Of a DNA stretch of 64,000 nt, positions 1 through 8,267 are shown piece by piece. Both the position numbers and the translations under genes were made by a program. This DNA comes from an uncultured Roseobacter sp. (lineage in GTDB: Bacteria > Pseudomonadota > Alphaproteobacteria > Rhodobacterales > Rhodobacteraceae): positions 315,501-379,500 of the forward strand of contig CANKZM010000004.1 of the NCBI GenBank assembly GCA_947488305.1. The letters run 5' to 3'. The notes below the pieces were generated by a model that searched no databases, was not told where the DNA came from, and saw only the letters and a list, made by a program, of their open reading frames with translations. Numbering within the stretch: the first letter of the stretch is position 1; every line of letters begins with the position of its first letter.

Positions 1-558
1 AATACGGTCATTGGGGCGGTAGCTTTCGCGGCCGATCTTCTCGTTTCGGCGCAGAATCGCTTCGCCCGCGCCCACATCGACGATGACGTTGCCGTATTCC
101 TCGCGCTTGACCAGGCCGTTGATGATGGTGCCGGCACGATCCTTGAATTCCTCGTACTGACGGTCGCGCTCGGCCTCACGGACTTTTTGCAGAATCACCT
201 GTTTGGCGGATTGTGCCGCGATCCGACCCATCTCTACCGGCGGAACTTCTTCGATGAACTCCTGCCCAACTTCCGGGTTTTCCATATATTGCTTGGCCTG
301 CTCAACGGTGAACTCGGCCTGATAGTTTTCCAGATCTTCGTCTTCGACCACGGTGCGGACCCGGGTGAAGGTCGCGCGACCCGTTTTCCGGTCGATGTGC
401 ACACGAATGTCCATCTCGGCGCCGTAGCGGGACTTGGCCGCACGTGCGAGTGATTCTTCCATCGCTTCGACCACCAATCCGGGGTCGATCATCTTTTCGC
501 GGGCCACGGCCTCGGCGGTTTGCAAAAGCTCCAGCTGATTTGCAGATGTAATGGCCAT
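1..558 (-). CDS. nusA: NusA transcription elongation/termination factor, N-terminal part (cut by window edge)
   Basis: These 186 codons are the N-terminal domain of NusA. It begins MAITSANQLELLQTAEAV and contains the family stretch around DPGLVVEAMEESLARAAKSRYG, followed by the start of the S1 region. NusA binds RNA polymerase and modulates pausing, termination and antitermination. The ATG at 558 follows the rimP stop with no gap (TAA then ATG), so the two are co-translated. This is the usual rimP-nusA order, with infB expected beyond the left edge. The reading frame is open to base 1, so the truncation is only the window boundary. The identification is firm; the S1/KH domains cannot be seen here. 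Confidence 0.95.
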   Translation of the reverse strand, partial: MAITSANQLELLQTAEAVAREKMIDPGLVVEAMEESLARAAKSRYGAEMDIRVHIDRKTGRATFTRVRTVVEDEDLENYQAEFTVEQAKQYMENPEVGQEFIEEVPPVEMGRIAAQSAKQVILQKVREAERDRQYEEFKDRAGTIINGLVKREEYGNVIVDVGAGEAILRRNEKIGRESYRPNDRI

Positions 559-1149
559 TTATTGCTCTCCCTTGGCGGAAATTTCCGTCTCTGTCTCGTC
601 AGATATTTCGTCAAACTTGGTTTCGTCCAATGCGCCCGCAGCTTTGCGCTGGCGCAACATTTCCTTGATCAGATCATCGGTCAGCACAAGCTTGGCCTCC
701 GACAACCAGTCGAATTTCAAACCGATGGTGCCTTCGGCGACGTTGATCAGCACTTCATCGTCCTCAACACCCGCCAGCTCGCCTTTGAAACGGCGGCGCC
801 CGTCAATCATCTCGGCGGTTTCGATCTTGGCCTCATAGCCTTCGAACATCTCGAAGTCCTTGAGCCGCGTCAGCGGGCGATCAATCCCCGGACTGGAAAC
901 TTCCAGCGTGTACTCATCCAGGATCGGATCCTCGACATCCAACACCGCACCAACGGCTTGGCTGATCTCTGCACAATCATCGACTTCGATGCCACCATCG
1001 GGCTTATCGGCCATGATCTGCAGTGTTGTTGTCTTGCCGGACATCAGCCGCACGCGCACCAGCTCAAACCCCATATCCTCGATCACCGGGGTGATGATCT
1101 CGGCCATGCGGCGGTCAATGGCGGCTTTGGCAATCAGGTCGTTGGTCAT
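559..1149 (-). CDS. rimP: Ribosome maturation factor RimP
   Basis: This 196-aa protein is RimP, which helps mature the 30S subunit. It shows [24 protein letters not shown] at the N-terminus (given here in part), then [20 protein letters not shown] and the [10 protein letters not shown] motif typical of the family. I chose the ATG at 1149, which has an AGGA about 5 nt upstream. The ATG at 1167 lacks a Shine-Dalgarno and adds only six residues. The gene is first in the rimP-nusA operon. A GC-rich hairpin with a U-run sits about 27 nt upstream of the start and may control it. Confidence 0.95.
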   Translation of the reverse strand: MTNDLIAKAAIDRRMAEIITPVIEDMGFELVRVRLMSGKTTTLQIMADKPDGGIEVDDCAEISQAVGAVLDVEDPILDEYTLEVSSPGIDRPLTRLKDFEMFEGYEAKIETAEMIDGRRRFKGELAGVEDDEVLINVAEGTIGLKFDWLSEAKLVLTDDLIKEMLRQRKAAGALDETKFDEISDETETEISAKGEQ

Positions 1150-1175
1150 AGGTCCTGCGGGTTTCATTCAAGCAC

Positions 1176-1199
1176 AAAAAAACGGGCGCGCGGCCCGTT
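1176..1199 (-). terminator. Intrinsic-terminator-like hairpin in the rimP leader
   Basis: On the minus strand a perfect 7-bp stem, AACGGGC with GCCCGTT around a 5-nt GC loop, is followed directly by a run of seven T. Its T-run ends about 27 nt before the rimP ATG, too close for another promoter to fit between. It is therefore either a leader attenuator of rimP-nusA or a leaky terminator after the 1294-2187 gene. Premature terminators in rimP leaders have been proposed in other proteobacteria, so attenuation is plausible. That function is inferred. Confidence 0.7.
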
Positions 1200-1252
1200 G
1201 AATTATCCGGTGGAGCTTTTGGTTTGGACCCGAAAGCGCCGCTGTTAAAAGC

Positions 1253-1281
1253 CATATAGACCCGCGCCGCTGCCACCGCAA
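1253..1281 (-). promoter_or_regulatory. Possible promoter for rimP-nusA
   Basis: On the minus strand a TTGCGG hexamer and a TATATG hexamer are separated by 17 bp, close to the sigma-70 pattern. They lie between the upstream stop codon (1294) and the leader hairpin (1176-1199). A transcript from here would carry the hairpin in its 5' leader. This is a pattern match by eye only. Confidence 0.4.
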
Positions 1282-1293
1282 CCCCTGATCGTG

Positions 1294-2187
1294 TCAGGCC
1301 ATCCACCAACGCTCCGCCGCACGCAGGTTATCCAGTGGCCAACGCCTGCCGATCTGGCTGGGCAGAGCGATACAGCGATCGACCGCGGTATTCATGAAAT
1401 GCTCTTCCGGCAACATGGTGATGTTGGTCGCGTCACCCAGATCGGCAATATGCGTGAGGTCAGCGACATCCACGTATTTATCCCTCAGGGCTTCGGCACG
1501 GACGGCGTCGGCAGATAGCGCCACCAGTTCGACTTCATCAAACCAACCGGAAAGGCCGTCTTTGTAGTGCATCTCGACGCGGTGCGCCAAAAGCTGGCGG
1601 CCGGGCTGGAATTTATGGACGCGGTATAGCCCGGTGCCGATCCCGTCCCGCATGGCCGCTTCCATATGGTCAGCCGGATAGATCACAAGGCGCGGGTCCG
1701 ACAGGCGATACGGGAAATCTGGGTCTCCCTCGCTCAATTCAACGCGAACACGATTATCACCGACCTGCAAAACCTGTGTCACGTCGGCAAGAAGCGTATC
1801 CCGGTGCAGATCGAACGAGGCCATGACATCTGCTGGGCCGAAATCCTGAGCATTGTGGAAGGTCACGCCCGCACGAAGCTCAAGCACCCAGCTTCGAGCG
1901 TCGGATGATCCCGTCCATTGCGTTGCCAATTCCCCCCGCAAGGTGCCATCTGCCGCGATTTCGGTCAGCGTATCAAACACGGTCCCGACCATTGCAACAT
2001 TCATGAACAGGCCATGGTCCTGCCGGCTGTCAAATACATGCTCCCGTGCCGCGCCCGACAAAGCCGCACGCAGACGCCCGCCGCGTTGCGGACTGGCCTG
2101 AACTGAAACACCAGTCGCCACCAGCAAAGCTGCGGCGGCACCGGAGGCAAAAAGCGCCCGTCGATCGATCTGTGGGCGCCCTGTCAC
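1294..2187 (-). CDS. Short family-5 (DppA/OppA-like) extracellular solute-binding protein, no cognate permease nearby
   Basis: This 297-aa protein has an N-terminal export signal with twin arginine (RRALFASGAAAALLVATG) and then family-5 solute-binding motifs. These include the stretch around GTVFDTLTEI, LRAGVTFHNAQDF..DVMASFDLHRD and a final MNTAVDR region. Full-length members are about 500 residues; this one stops after roughly the first lobe, ending AERWWMA. The GTG start overlaps the pip stop as GTGA, so translation is probably coupled. No ABC permease or ATPase lies nearby. It may be a naturally short orphan binding protein or a decayed one. The frame is intact and codon use matches its neighbours, so I keep it as a gene. 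Confidence 0.75.
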   Translation of the reverse strand: MTGRPQIDRRALFASGAAAALLVATGVSVQASPQRGGRLRAALSGAAREHVFDSRQDHGLFMNVAMVGTVFDTLTEIAADGTLRGELATQWTGSSDARSWVLELRAGVTFHNAQDFGPADVMASFDLHRDTLLADVTQVLQVGDNRVRVELSEGDPDFPYRLSDPRLVIYPADHMEAAMRDGIGTGLYRVHKFQPGRQLLAHRVEMHYKDGLSGWFDEVELVALSADAVRAEALRDKYVDVADLTHIADLGDATNITMLPEEHFMNTAVDRCIALPSQIGRRWPLDNLRAAERWWMA

Positions 2188-3155
2188 TGTCCGCCAATCC
2201 TGTCCATTGTGCGCACCAATTCTGCACTGATTCCCGGTTCAGATAAAGCATGCCCAGCGTTTCTGACCATTTTCAGTTCACAATTCTCCCACGCTTGCGC
2301 GAGTTTATAGGCATTGTCCGGGGGGCAGATCATATCGTATCTGCCCTGCACGATAACACCTGGGATATGCGCGATCCGACCCATATGAGCAAGGATCTGG
2401 CCATCAAACTCCAAAAAGCCAGCATTCGAGAAGTAGTGGTTTTCCAGCCGTGCAAAGGCCCGCGCGTATTCCCCTGGGCTGTCCGACGTCGTGCCAGAGG
2501 AATGGATTGACGCCAACGCATTTTCCCATGCGGACCAGGCCTTGGCATATCGTGTCTCCTGCGTCATATCGCCGGAAAACAACCTGCGCCGATAAGCTTC
2601 GATCAGATCTCCGCGTTCGTCCGCTGGAACGAGAGAGACAAATCTCTCCCAGACTTCAGGCCAGAATTTTCCCGCACCTCCGCCGTAGAACCAATCGAGT
2701 TCAGCCTGCGTCATGAGGAAGACCCCGCGCAGTACCAGATGTTGCACCGCATGCGGATGTGCCTGCGCATAGATGAGCGAAAGGGTTGCCCCCCAGCTGC
2801 CACCAAATACGATCCAGGACTCGATGTCGAACTCACGCCTGATGCGTTCAATATCCTCCACCAGATGCCATGTCGTATTCTGATTGACACTGGCATGGGG
2901 TCGAGACCGCCCACACCCGCGCTGATCGAACAGCACGATGTGATAGATTTCTGGATCGAAATAGCGCCGCATGGCCGGGCTGCACCCGCCACCAGGTCCG
3001 CCGTGCAAGACAACGACGGGAATGCCATCGGGGTTGCCGCATTGCTCAACATAAATGCGATGGCCCTGGCCCACGTCCAACATCCGCTGATCGAAAGGGT
3101 CGATCGGCGGGTAAAGATACTGAACTGCGCGCTTTTGGTCCGAGAATTTGTCCAT
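2184..3155 (-). CDS. pip: Proline iminopeptidase (alpha/beta hydrolase)
   Basis: This 323-aa alpha/beta hydrolase removes N-terminal proline from peptides. The oxyanion motif HGGPG is at residues 51-55 and the nucleophile elbow GGSWG at 118-122 (Ser120). The predicted acid is Asp274 (GRYDMICP) and the base His302 (NAGHALSEP). The sequence QRGCGRS and the N-terminal YPPIDPFDQRMLDV are characteristic of the S33 Pip family. An upstream extension to 3305 is open but overlaps ubiG on the other strand and lacks family sequence, so I start at ATG 3155. It overlaps the downstream solute-binding gene by 3 bp. Confidence 0.92.
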   Translation of the reverse strand: MDKFSDQKRAVQYLYPPIDPFDQRMLDVGQGHRIYVEQCGNPDGIPVVVLHGGPGGGCSPAMRRYFDPEIYHIVLFDQRGCGRSRPHASVNQNTTWHLVEDIERIRREFDIESWIVFGGSWGATLSLIYAQAHPHAVQHLVLRGVFLMTQAELDWFYGGGAGKFWPEVWERFVSLVPADERGDLIEAYRRRLFSGDMTQETRYAKAWSAWENALASIHSSGTTSDSPGEYARAFARLENHYFSNAGFLEFDGQILAHMGRIAHIPGVIVQGRYDMICPPDNAYKLAQAWENCELKMVRNAGHALSEPGISAELVRTMDRIGGQ

Positions 3156-3203
3156 TAGAGGCCTATATAGTACGAAACCGCAATTGAGCACATGGAGCCC
3201 AGA

Positions 3204-3953
3204 ATGCAAGCGCCACAAACAACTGTTGATCCATCTGAAATTGCTAAATTTGAGGCAATGGCGGCTGAGTGGTGGGATGAAAACGGGAAATTCAAGCCGC
3301 TGCATATGCTGAACCCGTGCCGGCTTGACTATATCACCAGCCAGATCGCCGGCGAATTTGACCGGGACCTGACGGTTCCTTCAGCGTTTGAGGGATTGCG
3401 CATTCTGGACATTGGATGCGGTGGTGGTCTGCTTGCAGAGCCAATGGCGCGTCTGGGCGCGGATGTCGTGGGTGCAGATGCGGCAGAGCGCAATATACCC
3501 GTGGCAAAAATCCATGCAGAGCAGTCAGGATTGAAGATCGACTATCGCCATACAACTGCAGAAGCCCTGGCGGATGCGGGTGAACAATTCGATGTGGTCC
3601 TGAACATGGAGGTGGTGGAGCATGTGGCTTCTCCTATCGACTATCTGATCGCCTGCCGGAAGCTGCTCAAGCCCGGCGGCTTGCATATTTGTTCGACCAT
3701 CAACCGCAATCCAAAATCCTACATGATGGCTATTATCGGGGCAGAACATGTGATGCGATGGCTGCCTAAGGGCACACATGAATGGTCAAAATTCATCACC
3801 CCAGACGAGCTTTACGCGTTGATGCGCGACGCTGGTCTGGATCCGGTGGATCGGAAGGGGTTTGTGTTCAATCCGGTCACCTGGTCCTGGCGTCTATCGG
3901 ACAGGGATCTGAGTGTGAATTACGTAACCGCAAGCCTCAAGCCAGGCGCCTAA
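3204..3953 (+). CDS. ubiG: Ubiquinone biosynthesis O-methyltransferase UbiG
   Basis: This 249-aa class I SAM methyltransferase performs the two O-methylations in ubiquinone synthesis. The N-terminus [22 protein letters not shown] is the UbiG signature (quoted in part). The SAM-binding LDIGCGGG is at residues 68-75, and NMEVVEHV and KLLKPGG follow. I chose ATG 3204 because GGAG lies 6 nt upstream; ATG 3192 has no clear Shine-Dalgarno. It is divergent from pip, and its stop overlaps the marR stop by 3 bp tail to tail. Confidence 0.95.
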   Translation: MQAPQTTVDPSEIAKFEAMAAEWWDENGKFKPLHMLNPCRLDYITSQIAGEFDRDLTVPSAFEGLRILDIGCGGGLLAEPMARLGADVVGADAAERNIPVAKIHAEQSGLKIDYRHTTAEALADAGEQFDVVLNMEVVEHVASPIDYLIACRKLLKPGGLHICSTINRNPKSYMMAIIGAEHVMRWLPKGTHEWSKFITPDELYALMRDAGLDPVDRKGFVFNPVTWSWRLSDRDLSVNYVTASLKPGA

Positions 3954-4390
3954 TCCTTGCCTAGTTGAATGCGCAACTCGCGCAGGATGGGCAAGGCACC
4001 GCGCACTTCATCCGCACCCACCTTTTCCACCATCTGATTGATGAGTGGCGTGACGGTCCCGACCGCATAGTCACGCGCCTGCCGTCCTGCCGGGCTAATG
4101 GCCACAAACTTGCGCCGCGCGTCGTCCCAATCGGGGCGGATATGCACATAACCTGCCCACTCCAGCTTGCTCAGGGTGTTCGTCATCGCCCCGCGTGTCA
4201 CATGGAAAGTTTCCGCCAGCTGAGCGGGCGTGCGTTCATCAGCGACCCATGCCAAATGATTGAGGACGGAGAAATGCGAAATCTCCATACCCTTGGGCAA
4301 CACACGGCTCAAACGAGCGCGGACCAGCTGGTCCGTTGCCATGATCTCCGTAAACAGGGAGATCGCTAAGGCGTGTTGGTCTTCGTTCAT
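3950..4390 (-). CDS. MarR-family transcriptional regulator
   Basis: This 146-aa protein has a MarR winged helix: [46 protein letters not shown] is the recognition region (residues about 37-80), followed by the wing [17 protein letters not shown]. MarR proteins are dimeric repressors that release DNA on binding small phenolic or thiol-reactive ligands. The gene is last in a chain grxC-nitrilase-marR in which each stop overlaps the next start as TGATG. It may therefore respond to something handled by that operon. Its ligand and operator cannot be told from sequence. Confidence 0.88.
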   Translation of the reverse strand: MNEDQHALAISLFTEIMATDQLVRARLSRVLPKGMEISHFSVLNHLAWVADERTPAQLAETFHVTRGAMTNTLSKLEWAGYVHIRPDWDDARRKFVAISPAGRQARDYAVGTVTPLINQMVEKVGADEVRGALPILRELRIQLGKD

Positions 4391-5220
4391 CAGGGTCCGT
4401 CAAAAGGTCTAGCATTTGAAAGGCTTGGGATTTTCCCTCGCGCCTCATTTACCTTTTCCATATCGAGGTCCGTGATGTAAACGCCGGGTTCGCTACCTGC
4501 GTCCAATTGCACCTCTCCCCAAGGGGTCACGACCAGTGAATGCCCATATGTTGACCGGGTTTTGTGTGTCTTGCTTGCGTGCGTTCCGGTCTGCGCCGGC
4601 GCCAGCACATAACACCCCGTTTCGATTGCTCTTGCGCGCAGCAACGTGTGCCAATGCGCAGCCCCGGTAACGGGTGAAAACGCCGCTGGAACCGTCAGGA
4701 TCTCTGCCCCTGCCCGTGCCAGCGCAACGTGGAGCGCAGCAAAGCGCACATCGTAGCACACGGTCATGCCAACCATTCCGAAGTCTGTCGGTGCGACGAC
4801 CGCCTCGATACCGGGCCGGTAGCCATCAGATTCGCGAAATGTCTCCTCCGGCGTGACTTGCACATCAAACATGTGGATTTTGTCATAGCGCGCCACGATG
4901 TCCCCCAAAGGGTTGATCATGAACGACCGATTGGCGAAACGACCATCTTCATCATGTGTTTTCAGACCAAGCGAGCCAATTAGCAGCCAAATACCCGCGT
5001 CCCGCGCCGTATCGCGTAGCGCGGCAAGGGTCTGGTCTGTGTCTTCCAGCTGCAGCACCGCATTCTGGTGCGAGCGACTTGTCGAAACACAATTTGTAAC
5101 CTCAGGGGTCAGGACAAACTCCGCCCCCGCCGCTACCGCGTCACGGATGTAGTTCAATGTGGTCGGCAGATTCTCTGACGGATCATCTGTTACATTGAGC
5201 TGGATGAGCGCGATCTTCAT
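4390..5220 (-). CDS. Carbon-nitrogen hydrolase (Nit/omega-amidase-like nitrilase superfamily)
   Basis: This 276-aa cytosolic amidohydrolase has the complete nitrilase catalytic triad: Glu40 (TPEVTN), Lys114 (RYDKIHMFDV) and Cys155 (TVCYDVRF). The KIHMFDV and CYDVRF motifs match the Nit1/Nit2 branch, whose members deaminate keto-acid amides or deaminated glutathione. A glutathione-related role would suit the preceding glutaredoxin gene, but the substrate is inferred. The ATG at 5220 overlaps the grxC stop by one base; a TTG one codon earlier is less likely. Confidence 0.88.
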   Translation of the reverse strand: MKIALIQLNVTDDPSENLPTTLNYIRDAVAAGAEFVLTPEVTNCVSTSRSHQNAVLQLEDTDQTLAALRDTARDAGIWLLIGSLGLKTHDEDGRFANRSFMINPLGDIVARYDKIHMFDVQVTPEETFRESDGYRPGIEAVVAPTDFGMVGMTVCYDVRFAALHVALARAGAEILTVPAAFSPVTGAAHWHTLLRARAIETGCYVLAPAQTGTHASKTHKTRSTYGHSLVVTPWGEVQLDAGSEPGVYITDLDMEKVNEARGKIPSLSNARPFDGP

Positions 5221-5477
5221 CAAGCGGCAAGCAGCTTGTCGAGATCACCTTTCCGCTCAAGCTCATAAAGATCATCACAGCCGCCCACGTGCATTTCGCC
5301 GACGAAAATCTGAGGCACGGTACGACCACCGTTGGCCCGCTGCACCATTTCCGGCTTGCGGTCCGGATTAGCCCAAACATCCACCTCGGCGAAATCGACT
5401 CCCTTTTGGGACAGCAACCGCTTGGCGGCATGGCAGAAACCACAGAGCGGCGACGTGTAGATTTCCACGGTCTTCAT
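5220..5477 (-). CDS. grxC: Glutaredoxin 3 with a CGFC active site
   Basis: This 85-aa thioredoxin-fold protein starts MKTVEIYTSPLCGFCHAAK, placing the redox cysteines at 12 and 15. The cis-proline motif TVPQIF and the glutathione-binding GGCDDL follow, as in Grx3. The active site reads CGFC rather than the textbook CPYC, which may shift redox potential; CGxC variants are known in glutaredoxins. The protein reduces disulfides and glutathionylated cysteines with GSH. It lies 37 bp downstream of comF and overlaps the nitrilase gene. Confidence 0.93.
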   Translation of the reverse strand: MKTVEIYTSPLCGFCHAAKRLLSQKGVDFAEVDVWANPDRKPEMVQRANGGRTVPQIFVGEMHVGGCDDLYELERKGDLDKLLAA

Positions 5478-5514
5478 AGAAAATTCCTTTTCAACTGGCG
5501 TGCTGAAAAGGCAT

Positions 5515-6246
5515 TTAGGTATCTTTTGCCACGCGCGCTAGGGCTACGACGTAAACAGGTCCTGATCCGGCTGCAAGGCAGGCGTCCGCCGCAGAAGATA
5601 AGGTCGCCCCCGAAGTCAGGACATCATCAACCAGCAATACTGGCCGGCCTGCCATCCGATGCCGCCGACGCGGGTGCGCCCGAATGGCGCCCTTTACAGA
5701 CGTAAAGCGAACCTCTTTCGTCAAGCCATCCATGGATTGCGTGCGCCGTTGGCGTTGCAAAAGATCGGGGCACACGGGCAACCCGGTATGACGTGCCAAA
5801 GCCTGAGCAAGCAAAGCCGACTGGTTATATCGACGTTTGAGCAGCCGCATCCAATGCAGCGGCACAGGCGCAATCAACATGTTCTCCAATGGCAGGTCCT
5901 CGATGGCACGCGACATCCAGAGCGCGGCTGGCTCCGCAATCTCCTGACGATCACCATGTTTTAACGCCAGAATCATTCGCCGTGCATTGTCTTTATAGAG
6001 CAACGCCGCACGCCCCTTGGCCCATGGTCGGGGCGTAATCATGCAGTCATCACATTTCAGTGTATCACCATGATCGTCTCCTGGAAGCGGCGTGCCGCAG
6101 GTGTCGCAGATCGACCCACCGATAAAGGGCGTATCCCGCCAGCACTCACCACACAGACCAAAATCGCTTTCGACCTGCCCGCCGCACCCAAGACAACGAG
6201 GCGGATAAACCAATGAAACTGCCGTTTGAAATCCTAGCTCCGCCAC
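5515..6246 (-). CDS. comF: ComF family protein (zinc-ribbon plus phosphoribosyltransferase domain)
   Basis: The protein has N-terminal CxxC pairs (CLGC, CGEC, then CDTC and CDDC), typical of the ComF zinc ribbon, and a C-terminal PRTase loop VLLVDDVLTSGAT. ComF proteins are linked to DNA uptake in naturally competent bacteria; in Rhodobacterales the role is unproven. I start at GTG 6246 because GGAGAGG lies 9 nt upstream and the product (243 aa) begins close to the usual FQTAVSLVYPPRC. The ATG at 6264 is in frame but its codon overlaps the start codon of the divergent methyltransferase gene. Confidence 0.85.
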   Translation of the reverse strand: MAELGFQTAVSLVYPPRCLGCGGQVESDFGLCGECWRDTPFIGGSICDTCGTPLPGDDHGDTLKCDDCMITPRPWAKGRAALLYKDNARRMILALKHGDRQEIAEPAALWMSRAIEDLPLENMLIAPVPLHWMRLLKRRYNQSALLAQALARHTGLPVCPDLLQRQRRTQSMDGLTKEVRFTSVKGAIRAHPRRRHRMAGRPVLLVDDVLTSGATLSSAADACLAAGSGPVYVVALARVAKDT

Positions 6247-6262
6247 TTTATTTGACCTCTCC

Positions 6263-7081
6263 ATGACCACTCAACCGCCGCTGACCGATTCCCACGCACT
6301 TTCATTGCGCCGCAAACGCGCGACGGCCGAAGGAATGTTTCTGCAAGAATCGGCAGCGGATGAGATCAAGGATCGCGTGGGCTTGGTTAACAGGACGTTT
6401 ACGCAAGTCGCCGTGGTCACGCCCTATGCGGATGTCTGGGCAACACGGTTTCCCGGCGCACGGATCGTAAGCGATACAGATACCCTCGCGTTAGAGCCGA
6501 ATTCCTGTGATTTGATTCTGCATGCGATGTCACTGCATTGGTCAAACGATCCAGTCGGACAGTTGATCCAATGCCGGCGCGGACTCACACCAGATGGGCT
6601 GATGATCGCTGCAACATTGGGCGGGCAAACGCTCGAAGAGTTGCGCAGATACCTTGCGGAGGCAGAAGCATCGCTCACCGGAGGACTTTCGCCCCGTGTC
6701 GCACCAATGGGTGAGATTCGCGACTACGGAGCGTTGCTGCAAAGGGCCGGGTTATCATTACCCGTGGCCGACAGCCTACCGCTAAAAGTCCAATATCGGG
6801 ACGCCTTCCATTTGATGCAGGATCTGCGCGACATGGGCGAAACCAACGTGCTGTCTTCCCGCCATCGCACAATTCCTCCAAAATCACTGTTTTTCGAGAC
6901 TGCCCGCCGTTATCAGGACGCGTTCGCAAATGAGAATGGCAGTATCTTTGCCAGTTTCGAGACGATCTTTCTGACCGGTTGGGCACCCGACCCCAGCCAA
7001 CAACAACCGCTCCGGCCCGGCTCCGCAAAATCCAGGCTGGCTGATGCGCTTAAGGTACCGGAGCGCCCTTTGCGTGATTGA
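6263..7081 (+). CDS. NDUFAF5-like methyltransferase-fold protein
   Basis: This 272-aa protein resembles the NDUFAF5 (complex I assembly) branch of class I methyltransferases. It has RRKRATAEGMFLQESAADEIKDR at the N-terminus (quoted in part), DLILHAMSLHWSNDPVGQL in the centre and GGQTLEELR, all features of that group. The glycine-rich SAM loop is not recognisable; the corresponding segment reads FTQVAVVTPY. SAM binding may be altered or lost. In mitochondria NDUFAF5 hydroxylates an arginine of NDUFS7, so a complex I role is possible but inferred. No Shine-Dalgarno precedes the ATG, and no better start exists downstream. Confidence 0.8.
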   Translation: MTTQPPLTDSHALSLRRKRATAEGMFLQESAADEIKDRVGLVNRTFTQVAVVTPYADVWATRFPGARIVSDTDTLALEPNSCDLILHAMSLHWSNDPVGQLIQCRRGLTPDGLMIAATLGGQTLEELRRYLAEAEASLTGGLSPRVAPMGEIRDYGALLQRAGLSLPVADSLPLKVQYRDAFHLMQDLRDMGETNVLSSRHRTIPPKSLFFETARRYQDAFANENGSIFASFETIFLTGWAPDPSQQQPLRPGSAKSRLADALKVPERPLRD

Positions 7082-7135
7082 CCCTCGCCGAAAACCGTCT
7101 ATCTGACGACACGACCCGAGTTAAAGGAAACCAAT

Positions 7136-8206
7136 ATGCTGGACAGCAGCTCGACCGCAGATGCAATGGTACGGCCCGCCCACGCGGAGGCAGACCATCC
7201 AGCGATCGCCAAACCCAGAATTGGTGTTTTGATTGCCAACCTTGGGACCCCGGACAACTATGACTATTGGTCGATGCGTCGGTATCTGAATGAATTCCTT
7301 TCAGATCGTCGCGTGATCGATTACAGCCCGTGGATTTGGCAGCCACTTCTGCAGCTGATCATCCTGTCAAAGAGACCCTTTTCCAGTGGCGCGGCCTATA
7401 AGTCGATCTGGAATGAAGAAGCGGGCGAAAGCCCTCTGATGACCATTACCAAGGCGCAGACCGCCAAGATCAAGGAAGTGATGTCGACCCGTCATGGCGA
7501 GGAAGTCATGGTTGATTTCTGCATGCGGTACGGCAACCCTTCGACCCGTTCAAAGGTGGCGGAAATGACTGCCGCCGGGTGCCGTAAGATATTGTTTTTT
7601 CCGCTTTATCCGCACTATGCGGGGGCAACGTCCGCCACCGCAAATGACGAGTTCTTTCGGTCACTCACCTATGAAAAATGGCAGCCGACGACACGCACGG
7701 TGGACCCCTACTATGACCGCCCGGACTATATCGAGGCACTCGCTCAGTCGATTGAAAAAGCCTATGCGGATTTGGAAAAACGACCAGATATTCTGGTGTG
7801 CTCCTACCACGGGGTACCCATTCGTTACTTGATGGAGGGCGATCCCTACCATTGCCAATGTCAGAAAACCACGCGCCTGCTCAAAGAACGTCTTGGGTGG
7901 GAAGATACGGAGATCACGACGACGTTCCAATCCCGCTTTGGGCCGGAAGAATGGCTGAAGCCATACACAGTGGAAGAAGTGGCTCGACTGGCGGAAGCAG
8001 GCAAAAAGAACATTGCCGTTTGTGCGCCAGCGTTTTCGGCCGACTGCATCGAGACGCTCGAAGAGATCAATGAAGAGATCAAGGAAAGCTTTGAGGAAGC
8101 TGGAGGCGAGTCGTTCACCTATATTCCCTGCCTCAACGATGACGATGCGCATATTGAAGCGCTTTGTAATGTCATCGACGATAACCTGAGCGGCTGGACA
8201 AGCTGA
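7136..8206 (+). CDS. hemH: Ferrochelatase
   Basis: This 356-aa enzyme inserts Fe2+ into protoporphyrin IX, the last step of protohaem synthesis. It shows NLGTPDNYDYWSMRRYLNEF (quoted in part), LYPHYAGATSAT, the metal-binding His225 in SYHGVP and Glu306 in the ETLEE motif. The Cys-rich segment YHCQCQKTTR is also typical. AAAGGAAA precedes the ATG by about 5 nt. A strong bidirectional terminator follows. HemJ (44516-44965) and HemW (36440-37597) in the same window also serve haem metabolism, but the three genes are not clustered. Confidence 0.96.
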   Translation: MLDSSSTADAMVRPAHAEADHPAIAKPRIGVLIANLGTPDNYDYWSMRRYLNEFLSDRRVIDYSPWIWQPLLQLIILSKRPFSSGAAYKSIWNEEAGESPLMTITKAQTAKIKEVMSTRHGEEVMVDFCMRYGNPSTRSKVAEMTAAGCRKILFFPLYPHYAGATSATANDEFFRSLTYEKWQPTTRTVDPYYDRPDYIEALAQSIEKAYADLEKRPDILVCSYHGVPIRYLMEGDPYHCQCQKTTRLLKERLGWEDTEITTTFQSRFGPEEWLKPYTVEEVARLAEAGKKNIAVCAPAFSADCIETLEEINEEIKESFEEAGGESFTYIPCLNDDDAHIEALCNVIDDNLSGWTS

Positions 8207-8218
8207 TCAGCGCATAAA

Positions 8219-8247
8219 AAAAGGCGGTGCCAAAGACACCGCCTTTT
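8219..8247. terminator. Bidirectional intrinsic terminator between hemH and the 58-aa protein gene
   Basis: A perfect 11-bp stem, AAAAGGCGGTG with CACCGCCTTTT, encloses a 7-nt loop. Because the stem starts with A and ends with T, both strands end in a U-run. It separates two convergent genes and should stop transcription from both sides. Confidence 0.9.
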
Positions 8248-8267
8248 AAGTTTTTGGTCGCTAGCGC

